From positions 44,385 to 108,384 of the forward strand of contig NZ_JRQQ01000004.1 in the NCBI RefSeq assembly GCF_001625325.1: a stretch of 64,000 bases of DNA, in the 5' to 3' direction. Of this stretch, positions 16,354 through 25,582 are shown in pieces. The stretch's first letter is position 1. Every line of letters starts with the position of its first letter. Both the position numbers and the translations under genes were made by a program. Source of the DNA: Croceicoccus estronivorus. GTDB lineage: Bacteria > Pseudomonadota > Alphaproteobacteria > Sphingomonadales > Sphingomonadaceae. The notes beneath the pieces are model-generated. The model was not told where the DNA came from. It saw only the letters and a program-made list of their open reading frames with translations, and made no database searches.

Positions 16354-17807
16354 GGGCGCGCGCCGGAGATGGTCAGCATAGAATTGATATCACAGTATTT
16401 TTCGAGATCTTCCGCAATGGCGTCCAGCGCGGAATCGACCACGGTATCATGGTCAATGCCATCGGATAGGCTGCCGAACTGGCGGAGGAATGCAGCACGC
16501 AGGCCGGTGTTCGTCAACATGCCGTGGACATAGGTGCCGATCACGCGACCGTCGGCACTGACGGCGCCATCGGTGCCGCCGTGATCGAGTATGGCAAATG
16601 GGCGTGCCCGATCCTTCCCATGGGTTTCGCCCACGTGCATCTCATAACCGGAGAACTGCGCGCCCAAGGCGGAGCCGGTCGTCTGGCGCAGCGATTTCGA
16701 CCGGGTGAGCGTGGTCTGCACTTCAAGCAGGCCAAGCCCTGCGATCGAGCCTTGCGTGCCTTCGATATGATGGGGGTCGGCAATGTCGGTGCCGAGCATT
16801 TGATACCCCCCGCAGATGCCCATAATCGCCCCGCCACGGCGGCGATGCGCAAGGATGTCGATGTCCCATCCTTCTGCGCGGATGGCGGCCATATCAGCTA
16901 TCGTAGCCTTGGAGCCGGGTAGAATGATGAGATCGGCATCGCCAGGAATGGCGCGGCCGGGGGGAATCATGGACAATTCGACTGTGCTTTCCGCCTTGAG
17001 CGGGTCGAGCTCATCGAAATTGGCGATGCGTGGCAGGATCGGGCAGGCAATCTTGAGCCGCCCTGATGGAGATCTTGTGCTGCGTTCCAGCACGACGGCA
17101 TCTTCGCTTGGTAACTTCACCGCAGCGGGCAGCCAGGGAACGACACCAAGGCCGGGCCAGCCGGAAAGCGTCTCGATCTGGTGGTAACCATCTGAAAACA
17201 GGGCGGGATCGCCCCGGAATTTGTTGATAAGAAAGCCTCGGATCATCGCGGCATCTGCCGGATCGATTACGGTGCGTGTCCCGACTACGGCCGCAATTAC
17301 GCCGCCCCGGTCAATATCCCCGACCAGAATGACCGGCACATCGGCTGCCCGGGCGAAACCCATGTTGGCGATGTCTCCGTGCCGCAGGTTGATCTCCGCG
17401 GGTGATCCGGCGCCCTCGACCAACACCACATCGCATTGCGCCTGCAGCCGCCGGTAACTGTCCATGACTTCCGGCAACAGGGCCCCACGCGCCAGACGAA
17501 AATTGCCACTGCCCAGGGTGCCGCGCAGCTTGCCGTGCACGATCAGTTGAGACGTATGGTCCGCCTGGGGTTTGAGCAGAACGGGGTTCATGTCGGTGTG
17601 AGGGGCAATGCGGCACGCCAGGGCCTGAAGCGCCTGTGCACGGCCAATTTCGCCGCCATCGGCAGTGACGGCTGCATTGTTCGACATGTTCTGGGGTTTG
17701 AACGGACGGACGGAAAGACCGCGATTGGAGAGCGCGCGACAAAGCCCGGCGACCAGCACGGATTTGCCGACGTCAGACCCTGTTCCCTGCAGCATCAGAG
17801 CACCCAT
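16350..17807 (-). CDS. cobQ: Cobyric acid synthase (glutamine-hydrolysing)
   Basis: It amidates carboxylates b, d, e and g of adenosylcobyrinic acid a,c-diamide using glutamine and ATP. The 485-residue product has an N-terminal DTBS-like ATPase with P-loop GTGSDVGKS, the FKPQNMSNNA signature and VVLVEGAGSPAEINL. The C-terminal class I amidotransferase domain has the nucleophile Cys in GICGGYQMLG and the catalytic His in YVHGML. I chose the ATG at 17807 because AGGAGG lies 7 bases upstream; the frame extends to 17843. It overlaps the end of cbiB by 13 bp and the start of cobU by 4 bp. Confidence 0.96.
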   Translation of the reverse strand: MGALMLQGTGSDVGKSVLVAGLCRALSNRGLSVRPFKPQNMSNNAAVTADGGEIGRAQALQALACRIAPHTDMNPVLLKPQADHTSQLIVHGKLRGTLGSGNFRLARGALLPEVMDSYRRLQAQCDVVLVEGAGSPAEINLRHGDIANMGFARAADVPVILVGDIDRGGVIAAVVGTRTVIDPADAAMIRGFLINKFRGDPALFSDGYHQIETLSGWPGLGVVPWLPAAVKLPSEDAVVLERSTRSPSGRLKIACPILPRIANFDELDPLKAESTVELSMIPPGRAIPGDADLIILPGSKATIADMAAIRAEGWDIDILAHRRRGGAIMGICGGYQMLGTDIADPHHIEGTQGSIAGLGLLEVQTTLTRSKSLRQTTGSALGAQFSGYEMHVGETHGKDRARPFAILDHGGTDGAVSADGRVIGTYVHGMLTNTGLRAAFLRQFGSLSDGIDHDTVVDSALDAIAEDLEKYCDINSMLTISGARP

Positions 17808-18733
17808 GCCAAGCCTCCTGAAACGATCCATAAGCCTGCACAAGCGCGAAGATAGATGCGCAGGGCGCAGTCGATATCATGCGGCCCGGCCTGGTTGGAT
17901 CCAGTGCCGATCCAGCTTTTGTCTTCCCACGCGCCATCGTAGGAAACCGGACCGGCGATACGCAGACCAAGAGCCCCGGCCATGGCCGCCTCGGTCCATC
18001 CTGCGTTGGGGGAGGCATGTTTGCGTGCATCACGCAGCATGATCCGCCAGCCGCGTCCGGCAACCAGGCAAAGGAGAATTCCCCCAATACGTGCCGGAAG
18101 GAGGTTCGCCACATCGTCCACGCGCGCGGCGGCCCAGCCGAATGCGCTCCAGGGCTCTTCCCGATGACCGATCACGCTATCTGCTGTGTTGATGGCCTTG
18201 TAAGCCCATAAACCGGGCAGTCCCCCGATAAGCAACCAGAACAGCGGGGCAACAATGCCATCGCAAAAGCTTTCCGCCAGACTTTCGATGGCCGCCCGGG
18301 CAATGCCAGCCTGATCCAGAGCCTCTGTGTCTCGCCCAACGATCATCGATACGGCTTTGCGCGCATTTTCGATGTCGCCTTGCACAAGGGAGCGAGCAAC
18401 CGGGCGCACGTGCGTGTAAAGGCTTCGTTGTGCAAGCGCCGGCCATGCGCAGATCGCGAGCAATAGCCAGCCAAACGAGCCTGCGTGGCTGATAATCAGG
18501 GTTTGCAGCAGCCATGCAGCGCCTCCGCTCGATATGACGAGAACAGCCATTGTCGCAACGCCGAGAAACCGGCGAGAGAGTTCGCCATACTCTGGCCGGT
18601 TCCAACACCTTGCGCATGCGTTGATAATGCGCGCGAACAGACCAACGGGATGTCCGATCCGAATATAGAGGCAATGGGGCCAGCCTATCGCGGCATCCAG
18701 AATGAGCGCGGCCATCGCGACCGGTTCAGCCAT
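17795..18733 (-). CDS. cbiB: Adenosylcobinamide-phosphate synthase (CbiB/CobD family)
   Basis: This membrane enzyme attaches (R)-1-amino-2-propanol phosphate to adenosylcobyric acid. The 312-residue product from the ATG at 18733 has several hydrophobic helices (about 40-100 and 150-180, and the C-terminus). It carries family motifs including HPVGLFAR near the start, LAESFCDGIVAPLFW, NTADSVIGH and the ARVDDVANLLPAR segment. The start overlaps the stop of the preceding threonine-phosphate decarboxylase gene by 8 bp. The substrate aminopropanol phosphate is supplied by that neighbour. Confidence 0.94.
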   Translation of the reverse strand: MAEPVAMAALILDAAIGWPHCLYIRIGHPVGLFARIINACARCWNRPEYGELSRRFLGVATMAVLVISSGGAAWLLQTLIISHAGSFGWLLLAICAWPALAQRSLYTHVRPVARSLVQGDIENARKAVSMIVGRDTEALDQAGIARAAIESLAESFCDGIVAPLFWLLIGGLPGLWAYKAINTADSVIGHREEPWSAFGWAAARVDDVANLLPARIGGILLCLVAGRGWRIMLRDARKHASPNAGWTEAAMAGALGLRIAGPVSYDGAWEDKSWIGTGSNQAGPHDIDCALRIYLRACAGLWIVSGGLAWVL

Positions 18734-19733
18734 CGGACAGCGCCGCCTCCAATCGGCTGAATTCCGTCGCATTGGCCGGCAATCCGATCCGTAATCTGTT
18801 GGGCAAATCGTTGAACGGACGTGTCAGGATCGATTGTCGGGCCAGCCGTTCGAACAGGGGCATGGCCTTGTCGATCTCCACCAGCCGGAAAAGCGGGCAC
18901 GCGCCTGAGGAGGGGAGGCCCTTGTCGTGCAACAGGGCGTCAAGCGCGAGCGCCTCTTCGCGCAGGCGATCCCTTGTGGCGGAGATCCACGCGTGGTCGC
19001 GATATGCCGCCCTGCCGACGGCGATGGCCGCTGCAGAAACAGGCCATGCGCCGATGCGACGGCGCAAGTGCGCGATCATTGGCCGTGGTCCGACCATGAA
19101 GCCGAGGCGTAAGCCAGCCAGGCCGAAAAACTTGCCGAAGGAACGGAAAACCACCAGCCGCCGGTTATCCCTGACAGCAGAGGCCATGCAATTTGAAGGA
19201 TCACAATCGCCAAATGCCTCATCAACGATGAGCCACCCTTGCGGGCCGCGTTGAGCAAGCAACTTGGTCAATTGCACCGGGCTCAGCAGGCGCCCGTCAG
19301 GATTATTGGGATTGGCGAGGATCAATGTCGCCCCGTCCGCAAGATGCAGAGCGTCCATCGTCAGCGGCCGTGCGCCGACGATGATTTCTCCATGAGTGCG
19401 GTACGATGGCGTGAGGTAAAAGGCCGGAGCAGAAAAGCACTCCCCTGCGAGGCGTAATCCGATCTCTGTGCCGGGCAGGGCGCAGACGTGAGCCGGGTCG
19501 GCGTCGAAATGCGCGGCTGCGGCGGCTTCCAGGTCAGACAGCGCTTCACATTCGGGCAGACGCTGCCAGTCGACCGGGATGGTGCAGGTCTGGGGCCAGG
19601 CATGAGGATTGATGCCGGTGGAAAGATCTATCCAGGGCTCGCCCTGATCCCCGAAATAGGCCCGCGCGGCGGCAAGGCCACCTCCATGCCATGTCCATTG
19701 AGCAGTCACGCGAACCTTGCCCAGATCAGCCAT
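18726..19733 (-). CDS. cobD: L-threonine-O-3-phosphate decarboxylase (aerobic CobC type)
   Basis: A PLP enzyme of the class I/II aminotransferase fold that makes (R)-1-amino-2-propanol O-2-phosphate. The 335-residue product has the family start WTWHGGGLAAARAYFG with DLSTGINP. The Asn/Pro motif is LANPNNPDG, the Asp-containing strand is LIVDEAFGD, and the PLP Lys is expected in RSFGKFFGLAGLRLG. Names differ between pathways: Salmonella CobD equals Pseudomonas denitrificans CobC. It sits between cobS and cbiB; its start lies 28 bp inside the end of cobS. Confidence 0.93.
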   Translation of the reverse strand: MADLGKVRVTAQWTWHGGGLAAARAYFGDQGEPWIDLSTGINPHAWPQTCTIPVDWQRLPECEALSDLEAAAAAHFDADPAHVCALPGTEIGLRLAGECFSAPAFYLTPSYRTHGEIIVGARPLTMDALHLADGATLILANPNNPDGRLLSPVQLTKLLAQRGPQGWLIVDEAFGDCDPSNCMASAVRDNRRLVVFRSFGKFFGLAGLRLGFMVGPRPMIAHLRRRIGAWPVSAAAIAVGRAAYRDHAWISATRDRLREEALALDALLHDKGLPSSGACPLFRLVEIDKAMPLFERLARQSILTRPFNDLPNRLRIGLPANATEFSRLEAALSDG

Positions 19734-20425
19734 GCGAGCAACAGGCCTGTTTCGATGATCTCAATTCCCGCGCCGTGACTGTCGCCTGAAATGCCGCCGA
19801 TGCGGCGCATCACCCATCGGCCCCAGAGGAATACCAGTACAGGCGTGACCAGAATGGCGGGCATTTCCCATGTGCAAGCGATCAGGCCGCTGAACCACAA
19901 GCACAGATGCCAAGGGCGTATCGCCCCTTTGAAGCGCGCGCCCAGCCCTTCGTGCAAGGGAGGGAGCCAGACGGTCCAGACCAGCGGCCCGAACCGGGCA
20001 GCGAAAGGGGTGAGGACAAGTGCGGTCCAACCCGACAGTTCGATTACACTTTGGAGCAACAGCAGCTTGGCCAGCAATTGCAGGCCAATCGCGACCGTGC
20101 CGAAAGTGCCGATATGTGGATCTGCCAGCACCTCCAGCAGTTTGGCCCGATCCTTGTGTATCGCGCCGCTGGCGTCGGCAATGTCGCCCAGCCCGTCGAG
20201 GTGCAGCGCGCCTGTGACACCGATCCAGACGACCAGTGCCGTCAAGGCCCCGGTCCACGGATCAATCCGGCTGCCTGCCCACGCTGCGCCTGCCACACAA
20301 CTTCCGACAACGACGCCCACGATGGGAAACCACCGGATAGAGGCGGCGAATTCGGCACTCGACACCGAAATGCGGGGCATGGGAAGCCGAGTCATGAACT
20401 GCAGTGCAATGATCGCTCCTTTCAT
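19706..20425 (-). CDS. cobS: Adenosylcobinamide-GDP ribazoletransferase (cobalamin synthase)
   Basis: This integral membrane enzyme joins adenosylcobinamide-GDP to alpha-ribazole (phosphate). The 239-residue product is close to the usual length and starts with ALQFMTRLPMP. It has the metal-binding Asp motif HLDGLGDIADA near residue 80 and several hydrophobic helices. The ATG at 20425 was chosen because GGAGAT lies just upstream and the homologous region begins there; the upstream open frame to 20764 is the shadow of the phosphatase gene. It overlaps the phosphatase stop by 4 bp. Confidence 0.94.
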   Translation of the reverse strand: MKGAIIALQFMTRLPMPRISVSSAEFAASIRWFPIVGVVVGSCVAGAAWAGSRIDPWTGALTALVVWIGVTGALHLDGLGDIADASGAIHKDRAKLLEVLADPHIGTFGTVAIGLQLLAKLLLLQSVIELSGWTALVLTPFAARFGPLVWTVWLPPLHEGLGARFKGAIRPWHLCLWFSGLIACTWEMPAILVTPVLVFLWGRWVMRRIGGISGDSHGAGIEIIETGLLLAWLIWARFA

Positions 20426-20991
20426 CTCCTTAGTCCGATGATCTGTGCGCTGCGGGGCTGGCCTGGCCAGATCTGGATGGACAGGAGAGAGGCGCAGGGC
20501 AGGTCGAATGCCCAGAGCGCCGGATGGTCGAAGCCGAACAGAACGGCCAGCGCTGCACGCATTGCACCGCCGTGCGTGATGACGAGTGTCGGGGCCTGAT
20601 CGAGGTCGTCGATCGCCTCCGATACACGGGCTACGAGTGACGACCAGAGCTCTCCGCCCGGCGGGGGGTGTGCATCGGGATCGTTCCAGAACTGCCCGAT
20701 GGTTTCCGGATCGACTTGAGACGGGGGAAGGCCGTCCCATACGCCGAAATCCAGTTCTCTCCACCGAGCATCTTCACGCACCGGCACGCCATGCACTTTG
20801 CCGACCGCGCGGGCGGCCAGAGTGGTCCGCGACAAGTCGGAAGAGACCAGCCGGGTAAAGGAAATTCGCGTAGCTTGCCGTATGCAGGCGGTTATCCCGT
20901 CGGGGGTGGGTGCTCCATCGGTCCGTCCCATGAGGAGGCCGGGCACCTCGGGTGCGCCATGCCGCAGGAGATGCAATGCAAAGCCGCTCAT
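20422..20991 (-). CDS. cobC: Histidine phosphatase, probable alpha-ribazole-5'-phosphate phosphatase
   Basis: A 189-residue phosphoglycerate-mutase-like enzyme. The catalytic His is in LLRHGAPEVPG, the middle motif is RWRELDFGVWDG, and the second His is in LVITHGGAMRA. Its place between cobT and cobS, with 4-bp overlaps on both sides, supports the role of removing the 5'-phosphate from alpha-ribazole phosphate, although family members act on many phosphoesters. Confidence 0.88.
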   Translation of the reverse strand: MSGFALHLLRHGAPEVPGLLMGRTDGAPTPDGITACIRQATRISFTRLVSSDLSRTTLAARAVGKVHGVPVREDARWRELDFGVWDGLPPSQVDPETIGQFWNDPDAHPPPGGELWSSLVARVSEAIDDLDQAPTLVITHGGAMRAALAVLFGFDHPALWAFDLPCASLLSIQIWPGQPRSAQIIGLRR

Positions 20992-22001
20992 TGTGCGGGG
21001 GACACACCGGCCTGAGCGAACGTGGCCATTTCCGCATGGGCAGCGAGTGCGGATCGGACGATATTGACAGCCACTGCCGCTCCACTCCCTTCACCGAGGC
21101 GCATTTCCAGATGAAGCAGGGGATCCAGGCGAAGCAATTTCAGCAGACGTCCGTGGCCGGATTCAGCGGACTGATGGCTGGCAAGGCAATGACTGGCGAT
21201 ATCCGGCACTGATGCAGCCAGTGGTGCCAGCGCAGAACAGCAGATGAAGCCGTCCAGCATTACCGGGATACGCAGTTGGCGTGCGCGCAGGATTGCCCCG
21301 GAAATGGCGGCGATCTCACGCCCACCGACCCGGCGTAATGTCTCGAAAGCGCTATGGGGGGCATCGCGATGGCAGGCGATAGCTTTATCGACCACTCTGG
21401 CCTTGTGCGCCACGCCTTCCATGCCAATGCCGCTGCCCGCACCGGTCCAGGTCGTTGCCTCTCCGCCGAAGGCACGCGCGCAGAGTGCTGCAGCCGCTGT
21501 TGAATTGGCAATGCCCATTTCCCCAAGCACGAGCAGATCGCTGTCTGGGGGCACTGCATTCGCCCCGATGGAAAGGGCGACCATGCACTCGTCTTCGGTC
21601 ATGGCAGGTTGGGTGGTGAAATCGGCAGTGGGACGGTCAAGTTCGATTGCCACCACGGCGAGATCCATGTCAGCAGCCCGCGAAAGTGCGTTGATCGCGG
21701 CCCCTCCGGCCTGGAAATTGGCCACCATCTGAGCGGTGACGGACGTTGGAAAAGCGCTGACGCCGTGCGCGGCAACGCCGTGGTTGCCAGCAAAGACAAT
21801 CGCGTGGGGCCTTTGGAGTAACGGGATCTCCCGCGCTTGCCAGCCCGCGAGGAACAACGCGATCTGTTCGAGCCGGCCAAGCGAACCGGCGGGCTTGGTC
21901 AATTGTCCCTGTCGTGCCTGGGCGGCCGCGATGGCGGTGTCGTCCGGTTGGGTTCGCTTTTCGAGTGCCGTCTCGAAGTCGATAATAGAGGAAAAGCTCA
22001 T
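20988..22001 (-). CDS. cobT: Nicotinate-nucleotide--dimethylbenzimidazole phosphoribosyltransferase
   Basis: It activates the lower ligand 5,6-dimethylbenzimidazole to alpha-ribazole 5'-phosphate. The 337-residue product has the normal length. Signatures are LTKPAGSLGRLE near the N-terminus, FAGNHGVAAHGVSAFP, GEMGIANST and the catalytic Glu in RLGEGSGAAVA near the C-terminus. It overlaps the preceding DUF1636-type gene and the following phosphatase gene by 4 bp each. Confidence 0.96.
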   Translation of the reverse strand: MSFSSIIDFETALEKRTQPDDTAIAAAQARQGQLTKPAGSLGRLEQIALFLAGWQAREIPLLQRPHAIVFAGNHGVAAHGVSAFPTSVTAQMVANFQAGGAAINALSRAADMDLAVVAIELDRPTADFTTQPAMTEDECMVALSIGANAVPPDSDLLVLGEMGIANSTAAAALCARAFGGEATTWTGAGSGIGMEGVAHKARVVDKAIACHRDAPHSAFETLRRVGGREIAAISGAILRARQLRIPVMLDGFICCSALAPLAASVPDIASHCLASHQSAESGHGRLLKLLRLDPLLHLEMRLGEGSGAAVAVNIVRSALAAHAEMATFAQAGVSPAQ

Positions 22002-22405
22002 CGGGCAACGAACCCTTCCGGTGGGGAACGGGTAATGAAGTGCCCTTTCACGCCCTCTGGCCAGTCGGCATAGGGGACCTGACCAAATTCACTGAGCGCG
22101 TAATGCGCGGCGTAATCGAGGATAGCCCGCGCCGCATCTTCGCCGGGGACGAAGCGGCCCATGACGTAATTGATTTTGCCGGGCGCGCGCAGGTGTACGG
22201 TGCAGTAGTCCGAACAGGCGAACAGGCACGGCATTTCCTGGATAGCGATTGCGGTATAGCGGCTGTCGGAGCCTTGGACCGCACGCAAGGCATCGGCCAA
22301 TCGCGCCCCACCGCGCACCCCATGTTCGTCCTCGCGCGCGTTGGCCGAATTGCGGCAGGTGTTGCACACGACCACCGCAGGGCCGGTGCTCACAGGCATG
22401 AGCAT
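21998..22405 (-). CDS. DUF1636-like Cys-rich putative metal-binding protein
   Basis: A 135-residue small protein and the first gene after B12 riboswitch 1. I chose the ATG at 22405, which has AGGAGG 6 bases upstream; the frame is open to 22633 but that part is riboswitch leader. Cys pairs in VVCNTCRNS and CLFACSDYC resemble the thioredoxin-like [2Fe-2S] ferredoxin fold. The family (DUF1636, from memory) often sits in cobalamin gene clusters and may handle cobalt or a redox step, but its reaction is not established. Position under the riboswitch and a 4-bp overlap with cobT tie it to B12 synthesis. Confidence 0.82.
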   Translation of the reverse strand: MLMPVSTGPAVVVCNTCRNSANAREDEHGVRGGARLADALRAVQGSDSRYTAIAIQEMPCLFACSDYCTVHLRAPGKINYVMGRFVPGEDAARAILDYAAHYALSEFGQVPYADWPEGVKGHFITRSPPEGFVAR

Positions 22406-22641
22406 GGAACGACCTCCTGACGCAGTCTTACGACAAGATCGGGCACCGGGCCGGATCGGGACAGGGGAACGAATTTCGACAACATAGGCGAACACCTTCA
22501 GACAAAGGGCCGCTCTCGTTTGGGGAACACCGTGGGCGTGGAACACACCGCGGCCATCCCCCGCGCGATACGCGGGCCGGATCTGTCGCCGCTCGGGTTC
22601 ACACCCCGTCCGCCCGGCACACCCTGTCCGCACGAAGGACG

Positions 22642-22811
22642 ACAGCGAAAGGCAGGTCTCCTGGCTTGCGGATCGTCGCCGGATCGCGCCGCCTTCTCGG
22701 GACAGTATCCCAATGGCATATGGCGCGCGGCTAACCGCTCACAGTTGCAGGGGCAGCCGGGGTATCGCACCCCGTTCCCGTTTTAATCCCCGCTACCGGG
22801 GAACCTGTCGC
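22642..22811 (-). ncRNA. Cobalamin (AdoCbl) riboswitch 1
   Basis: The minus strand carries the typical B12-box AGCCAGGAGACCTGCC (22668-22653), the CCCCTGCAACTGT core segment (about 22755-22743) and a closing P1 helix (CGACAG near 22810 with CTGTCG near 22643). It lies upstream of the DUF1636-cobT-cobU operon and downstream of the ABC ATPase gene. The roughly 235 nt between the aptamer and the first start codon would hold the expression platform. I see no clear terminator with a U-tract there, so control may be translational. Confidence 0.93.
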
Positions 22812-22844
22812 TGGCAGCAGCGATAGGCACGATGATGCAATGCG

Positions 22845-23627
22845 TCAATCGGCAGAAACGCGTTCCACGGGCACGATCATAGGGGTATTTCCGTCCGTCC
22901 GGACATAGGCACCGATGCCGTACACTCCCGCCAGCCTTTCCGGGGTCAGGACATCGGCAGGCGGGCCATCGGCCACCAGCCGACCCCGGTCGATCAGCAA
23001 CAGACGGTCGCAATAACGGGCTGCCATTGTCAGATCGTGCAGCACCGCGATGACCAGCGCCCCGCCATGTGCTTCGCGGGCGAGCAGCGTCATGACATCT
23101 ATCTGATGGCCGGGATCGAGCGAGGCGAGCGGTTCGTCGGCGATTAGCCCCTTCGCGCCCACCGCCAGGGCACGAGCCAGCAACACGCGGGCCCGTTCAC
23201 CGCCGGAGAGTTCCATCGCATTGCGATTGCGCAGATGGAGCACATCCGCGCGCTGCATGGCCTGTTCGATTATGCCGCCATCCTGCGCTCTGATTCGCGA
23301 AAGCGGGCCGAGATGAGGCAAACGGCCCAATGCGACGAGCCGTTCCACGGCAAGAGGCCAGTGCAACGTCTGCCCCTGAGGAAGGTAGGCAAGCATCCGG
23401 GCGAGAGTCTGCCGCCCCATTTGGCTGACTGGCGTCCCGTTGATCCGTATTGTCCCCTCCGCAACGGGAGCAAGGCCCAGCGAAGCACGGACAAGCGTGG
23501 ATTTTCCGGCGCCATTGGGTCCGATAATTCCGACCAGCGAACCACTGTGAAGCGTGGCAGACACGTTCCGCACCACCATGCGGCGGCCCAGCGCGACTGT
23601 CATGTCGGCAAGTTCCATGGTCACCAT
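22845..23627 (-). CDS. ABC transporter ATP-binding protein, BtuD/FecE-like (set 1)
   Basis: A 260-residue ATPase. Walker A is GPNGAGKST, the Q-loop lies in AYLPQGQ, the signature is LSGGERARVLL, Walker B and its Glu are GLIADEP, and the H-loop is AVLHDLTMAARYCDR. It is the nucleotide-binding partner of the permease immediately upstream (overlap 7 bp) and presumably of the divergent substrate-binding protein at 24705. It belongs to the siderophore/haem/B12 importer group; B12 or another corrinoid is inferred from the location. ATG codons at 23627 and 23618 are both usable starts. Confidence 0.9.
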   Translation of the reverse strand: MVTMELADMTVALGRRMVVRNVSATLHSGSLVGIIGPNGAGKSTLVRASLGLAPVAEGTIRINGTPVSQMGRQTLARMLAYLPQGQTLHWPLAVERLVALGRLPHLGPLSRIRAQDGGIIEQAMQRADVLHLRNRNAMELSGGERARVLLARALAVGAKGLIADEPLASLDPGHQIDVMTLLAREAHGGALVIAVLHDLTMAARYCDRLLLIDRGRLVADGPPADVLTPERLAGVYGIGAYVRTDGNTPMIVPVERVSAD

Positions 23628-24631
23628 ATGCGCCGTTCCCGCATCAGGTGGAGCAAGAAGACCGGGACGCCGAGAAAGGCTGTGACTACCCCCAGTTTCA
23701 GTTCTGCCTGTGTGGGGATGATCCGCACAGCCACATCCGCCAGCGTCAGTAACACCGCGCCCCCGATCATGGATGGAAGCAGGAGCGTGGAGGGGCTGCG
23801 GTCAGTGAAAGGCCGGATCAGATGCGGGACGATCAGACCGACGAAGCCGATCGAACCGGACACGGCAACCGCGCCTCCGACGCCTATGGCCGTACCGAGC
23901 AGAATGGGCAACCGTGCCCGGGCAAGGTCGAGGCCCAGCGATTGCGCGGCGTCTTCCCCGAGACTTAATGCATCGAGCACCTTGCCACTGCCGAGCAACA
24001 GAGCGGTGCCTGCCAGAACGCAGGGGAGGGCGATCCACACGTGGCGCATCGACCGGTTTTCCAGCGAGCCGAGCAACCAGGACGTAATCTCCATCGCCGC
24101 GAATGGATTGGGTGAAAGGTTGAGCGCGAGGCTTATCCCCGCTCCGGCAAGTGTCGATACCGCGATGCCGGCGAGGATCAGCGTCAACGGGCTGCCGGAA
24201 TTGCCGGCCAGCACAAACAGCATGCTGAGCGCGACGAGACCGCAGGCGATCGCCATGAGAGGCAGGAGCGCCATGTTCCATTCCGCCAGCCCGAAGTAGA
24301 TGGCGACGACCGCGCCCAGAGCGGCTCCGTTCGAAGCGCCGAGTACGGAGGGTTCGGCCAGTGGATTGCGCAGATAGCCTTGCAAGACCGCGCCGCTCAG
24401 GCCGAGTATTGCGCCGACCAACAGGCCGACAAGCAGCCGGGGCAGGCGCAGGTCGACGACAATGGCCGTGGCGATCCTGTCGCCATGCCCGGTAAGGGCG
24501 GACAGAATGCGGGGAACCGGCAAGGGCACCGGACCCAGCGCCAGCGATGCGGCGGCGGCGGTTGCCAGCAGCAGGATCAGCAGAGGCAGCAGCCAGCGAT
24601 GCCGCCGGTCAGGCAGAGGAGGGGCATTCAC
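23621..24631 (-). CDS. FecCD/BtuC-family ABC transporter permease (set 1)
   Basis: From a GTG at 24631 with GAGG upstream, this is 336 residues, the usual length for the family; an ATG at 24706 is an alternative and overlaps the divergent gene. About ten hydrophobic helices are visible, with the FecCD motifs LVGAILGLSGAVLQGYLRNPLAEP, LGASNGAALGA and GSIGFVGLIVPHLIR. It forms the membrane channel for corrinoid-type import with the ATPase downstream. It shares its short upstream region (24632-24704) with the binding-protein gene on the other strand. Confidence 0.9.
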   Translation of the reverse strand: MNAPPLPDRRHRWLLPLLILLLATAAAASLALGPVPLPVPRILSALTGHGDRIATAIVVDLRLPRLLVGLLVGAILGLSGAVLQGYLRNPLAEPSVLGASNGAALGAVVAIYFGLAEWNMALLPLMAIACGLVALSMLFVLAGNSGSPLTLILAGIAVSTLAGAGISLALNLSPNPFAAMEITSWLLGSLENRSMRHVWIALPCVLAGTALLLGSGKVLDALSLGEDAAQSLGLDLARARLPILLGTAIGVGGAVAVSGSIGFVGLIVPHLIRPFTDRSPSTLLLPSMIGGAVLLTLADVAVRIIPTQAELKLGVVTAFLGVPVFLLHLMRERRIW

Positions 24632-24704
24632 GAAAACCTCGCATTGGATCGGTTGCCCCGTCACGCTTGTGTCCCGGGGTCGTGCTGATAAGGGATGCGG
24701 CATA

Positions 24705-25565
24705 ATGCCGCAGACGAAATATTTTGGAGCCCGCGTCGCCGGGGCTATCGGTGTGTTGCTGGGCGCCCTTGCACTGGGGGCAGGCGCATATGCTTCGAAC
24801 CGCGCAGAAGCGGCGAAGCCAGCCCCGCAACGGATCGTTTCGTTGAACCTTTGCGCGGACCAGTTGCTCCTCGCATTGGCCGATCGCGGGCAGATTGCGG
24901 GCCTGACGCACAATGCAGACAACGCGGAACTGTCTGCGGCGGCATCGCGGACGAAAGGTTATCCCATTCTCGGCCAGTCGGCGGAAGAAGTGTTGGCGAT
25001 CGAACCGGATCTGCTGGTAGGCATGCCTGCGCGGCGCAGTGCCGTGATGATGGCGCTGGCGGATCGAGGCTATCCGGCGCTGGATGTCGACCGGGCGGAG
25101 AGTCTTGCGGACATCGTGAGGGAAATTCGCAAGGTTGCCGGTGCCGTTGGCCATCGGGAGCGTGGGGAAGCATTGATTGCCGATATGGAACGGCAACTCG
25201 CGGCCATTCCGAAGCCGGGCAATGGCCGGGTAGCGGCCTATTACCAGCGGCGTGGTTTCCTGACCGGTACCGGCACCTTGGTGGACGACCTGATGCGGCG
25301 TGTCGGGTTGGTGAATCTGGCCGAAACGCTCGACAAGCCGCCGCTCTCGCACATGTCGATCGAGGAAATGGTTGCCGCCCAACCCGATTTCATCATTGTC
25401 GAAGCCGGGGCCGGCCACGTTTCGGACCAGGGTACCGAGATGTTGCAGCACCCGGCACTGCGGGACATCCCGCGCCTCCGCTTGCCACAGGCATGGACAG
25501 TCTGCGGAGGACCCGCATATGTCGAGGCCGCGCGCAGTCTCGCAGGGCAGATTGCGGCGGATTGA
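24705..25565 (+). CDS. Periplasmic cobalamin-type substrate-binding protein (BtuF-like, set 1)
   Basis: 286 residues from the ATG at 24705, with AAGGGA upstream. A signal peptide or hydrophobic N-terminus (about 10-32) leads into IVSLNLCADQLLLALADR, the typical BtuF/FhuD-like start. A long helical backbone (about 120-165) separates two lobes, and SHMSIEEMVAAQPDFIIVE belongs to the second. It is the only plus-strand gene in the B12 island, divergent from the set-1 permease. A cytoplasmic membrane importer with the genes at 22845-24631 is likely. The ligand could be cobalamin, cobinamide or another corrinoid. Confidence 0.87.
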   Translation: MPQTKYFGARVAGAIGVLLGALALGAGAYASNRAEAAKPAPQRIVSLNLCADQLLLALADRGQIAGLTHNADNAELSAAASRTKGYPILGQSAEEVLAIEPDLLVGMPARRSAVMMALADRGYPALDVDRAESLADIVREIRKVAGAVGHRERGEALIADMERQLAAIPKPGNGRVAAYYQRRGFLTGTGTLVDDLMRRVGLVNLAETLDKPPLSHMSIEEMVAAQPDFIIVEAGAGHVSDQGTEMLQHPALRDIPRLRLPQAWTVCGGPAYVEAARSLAGQIAAD

Positions 25566-25582
25566 GATGAACGTGGCCGGGG

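Noticed and set aside
22642..22811. The leader frame considered as part of the DUF1636-type protein (start at 22633)
   Set aside because: The region holds a B12 riboswitch and its downstream leader, and AGGAGG is placed 6 bases before the ATG at 22405.
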